25,070 nt of DNA, taken from the NCBI GenBank assembly GCA_965602675.1, contig CBFCZO010000040.1:1-25070 (forward strand), written 5' to 3'. The position numbers and the translations under genes were made by a program. The DNA comes from DATKUA01 sp965602675 (GTDB lineage Bacteria > Acidobacteriota > DATKUA01). Below, piece after piece: positions 23,493 through 25,070 of this stretch. The stretch's first letter is position 1; the number at the start of each line of letters is the position of its first letter. Under the pieces are notes generated by a model. It saw only the letters and a program-made list of their open reading frames with translations. It did no database searches and was not told the origin of the DNA.

Positions 23493-24989
23493 ATGAGCGA
23501 CAACGAGCGCGAGCAGAAAGAATTCCTTAAAATTCGCCGGGAGAAACTGGATAAGTTGCGCGAGGCGGGTGTCGATCCCTACCCGACCCGCTACACCTTC
23601 ACCCACACCGCCACCGAAATAAAGTCGAAATACGGCGACAAGACCGCCGAGCAGCTGGAACACAAGCCCGTTTCCGTGCGCGTGAGCGGCCGCGTGATGT
23701 CGATGCGCGTCATGGGCAAGGCCTCATTCATCCACATCACCGACGGCGATACACAGCTTCAGATCCACGTCCGCCGCGACGCCGTCGGCGACGACGCCTA
23801 CGCAACCTTCAAGAAATGCTACGATCTCGGCGACTTCATCGGCGCCGAAGGCAACCTCTTTATCACCCGCACCGGTGAGCTCACAGTCGCCGCCGCTGAA
23901 CTCGTCTTCCTCAGCAAAACCATGCGGCCGCTGCCCGAGAAGTGGCACGGCCTCACCGACGTCGAGACACGCTACCGCCAGCGCTACCTCGACCTCATCG
24001 CCAATCCCTCCAGCAGGGAAGTCTTCAAGGTTCGCGCCCAAGCCACGGCGCTACTGCGCAGTCATCTGCGCCAGCGCGGCTTCCTCGAGGTCGAAACTCC
24101 CATGCTCCAGCCGGTCTACGGCGGCGCAAACGCGCGACCCTTCGTCACCCACCACAACGCCCTCGACATCGACCTCTACATGCGCATCGCACCCGAGCTC
24201 TACCTCAAGCGCCTCGTCGCCGGCGGCTTCGAACGCGTCTTCGAGATCAACCGCAACTTCCGCAACGAGGGCATCAGCACTCAGCACAACCCCGAATTCA
24301 CCATGCTCGAATACTACGAAGCCTACGCCGACTACCACGTCGTCATGGAACACTTCGAGAAGATGATCGAGAGCATCATCATCGAGATCAAAGGCGAACC
24401 GCGCACCACTTATGGCGGCCTCGAAATCGATTGGTCAACACCCTGGCGCCGCGTCACGCTCCACGACCTCGCCATGGAACACTCAAAAGCCACCTGGGCC
24501 GACTTCGAGAGCGAGGAATCGCTCAAAGCCTTCTTTAAGCAGAGAGGCCTCGAGCTGCCCAAGCCCGCCATCAAGGGCAAGATGATCTACGAGCTCTTCG
24601 ACCACTACGCCGAGGACAAGCTCTTCCAGCCCACCTTCGTCATCGACTTCCCCAAGGCAGTCAGCCCGCTCTCCAAGGCAAGCCCCGACAACCCCGAAAT
24701 CGCCGAACGCTTCGAGATGTTCGCCGGCGGGCTCGAGCTCGCCAACGGCTTCTCCGAGGTCAACGATCCCGCCGACCAGCGGCAGCGCTTCGAAGACCAG
24801 CTTGCCCAGCTCGCCGGCGGTGACGAAGAAGCCCACCAGATGGATGAGGACTACATCCTTGCCCTCGAGCACGGCCTCCCGCCCACAGGCGGCATCGGCG
24901 TCGGCATCGACCGCCTCGTCATGCTACTCACCGACTCACCCTCCATACGCGACGTCATACTCTTCCCACTCCTCCGCCCGAGAGAGTAG
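23493..24989 (+). CDS. lysS: Lysyl-tRNA synthetase, class II
   Basis: LysS charges tRNA-Lys with lysine. The 498-aa protein has the N-terminal OB-fold anticodon-binding domain (about 60-160, SVRVSGRVMSMRVMGKASFIHITD) and the class II catalytic core. Motif 1 lies around RSHLRQRGFLEVETPML, motif 2 is FRNEGISTQHNPEFTMLE with Arg257, and motif 3 is GIGVGIDRLVMLLTDS with Arg474. Length and motifs are normal for bacterial class II LysRS. ATG 23493 follows AGAGGATGAG. In several Gram-negative lineages lysS lies directly before lolC-lolD; here it is about 13 kb away from them. The gene ends 81 nt before the window edge, and nothing is seen after it. Confidence 0.97.
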   Translation: MSDNEREQKEFLKIRREKLDKLREAGVDPYPTRYTFTHTATEIKSKYGDKTAEQLEHKPVSVRVSGRVMSMRVMGKASFIHITDGDTQLQIHVRRDAVGDDAYATFKKCYDLGDFIGAEGNLFITRTGELTVAAAELVFLSKTMRPLPEKWHGLTDVETRYRQRYLDLIANPSSREVFKVRAQATALLRSHLRQRGFLEVETPMLQPVYGGANARPFVTHHNALDIDLYMRIAPELYLKRLVAGGFERVFEINRNFRNEGISTQHNPEFTMLEYYEAYADYHVVMEHFEKMIESIIIEIKGEPRTTYGGLEIDWSTPWRRVTLHDLAMEHSKATWADFESEESLKAFFKQRGLELPKPAIKGKMIYELFDHYAEDKLFQPTFVIDFPKAVSPLSKASPDNPEIAERFEMFAGGLELANGFSEVNDPADQRQRFEDQLAQLAGGDEEAHQMDEDYILALEHGLPPTGGIGVGIDRLVMLLTDSPSIRDVILFPLLRPRE

Positions 24990-25070
24990 CCCGGCCGGCT
25001 ATCATTCTGCGTCGAAGGTACGCACGCCACTTTCATTTGGCTAATACCTCGCAAAGCAATAGTAGGGGCG

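Overview
The window reads as a chromosomal segment of a GC-rich, diderm (LPS-making), uncultured-type bacterium. The evidence is LpxD, BamA, BamD, two Skp/OmpH chaperones, a Lol-type lipoprotein exporter, two lipoprotein signal peptides and a membrane-anchored HtrA protease. ClpC (with a UVR linker) rather than ClpA, a DUF5117/DUF4953-type zinc metalloprotease and a kinase-less PASTA protein argue against an ordinary proteobacterium. Phyla such as Acidobacteriota or FCB-like and other candidate lineages fit better, but the sequence alone does not settle the phylum. Codon use is uniform (strong preference for C-ending codons), and I see no insertion sequence, integrase, phage gene, CRISPR array, tRNA or rRNA. 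This is core genome, not an obvious island.

Layout. (1) Minus strand, 1-4447: truB (cut by the window edge), nrnA and a secreted 815-aa zinc metalloprotease; nrnA-truB has its own promoter. (2) Plus strand, 4664-5836: a predicted lipoprotein of unknown family whose sequence shows seven roughly 50-residue repeats, suggesting a beta-propeller. (3) Minus strand, 5899-8451: PASTA membrane protein and rpe (ATGA overlap), then bamD. (4) Plus strand, 8621-10527: a Crp/Fnr regulator translationally coupled to an HtrA/DegS-like protease. (5) Plus strand, 10649-20235: a run of envelope-building genes, lolC/E-type permease, lolD, clpC, bamA, ompH1, ompH2, lpxD and acpS, with internal promoters. (6) 20236-20911: the only long gene-free stretch, packed with short perfect inverted repeats. 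(7) Plus strand, 20912-22893: E1 alpha and beta of a 2-oxoacid dehydrogenase complex. (8) 23088-23294: an unrecognised 68-aa protein with its own promoter. (9) 23493-24989: lysS.

How it fits together. Most of the window serves the outer membrane. BamA and BamD insert beta-barrels, OmpH1/2 chaperone them through the periplasm, HtrA should sense or degrade misfolded ones, LolCD releases lipoproteins (BamD being one) from the inner membrane, LpxD makes lipid A precursors from acyl-ACP, and AcpS makes the holo-ACP that LpxD needs. NrnA, TruB and LysS are RNA/translation housekeeping; Rpe and the E1 subunits are central metabolism.

I did not find a clear new system. The items most worth a second look are the seven-repeat lipoprotein, the palindrome-rich intergenic region at 20.3-20.7 kb, the Crp/Fnr-HtrA coupled pair, the 68-aa gene with a palindrome at its predicted start of transcription, and a recurrent extended -10 element (TGTTATRRT) in three intergenic regions.
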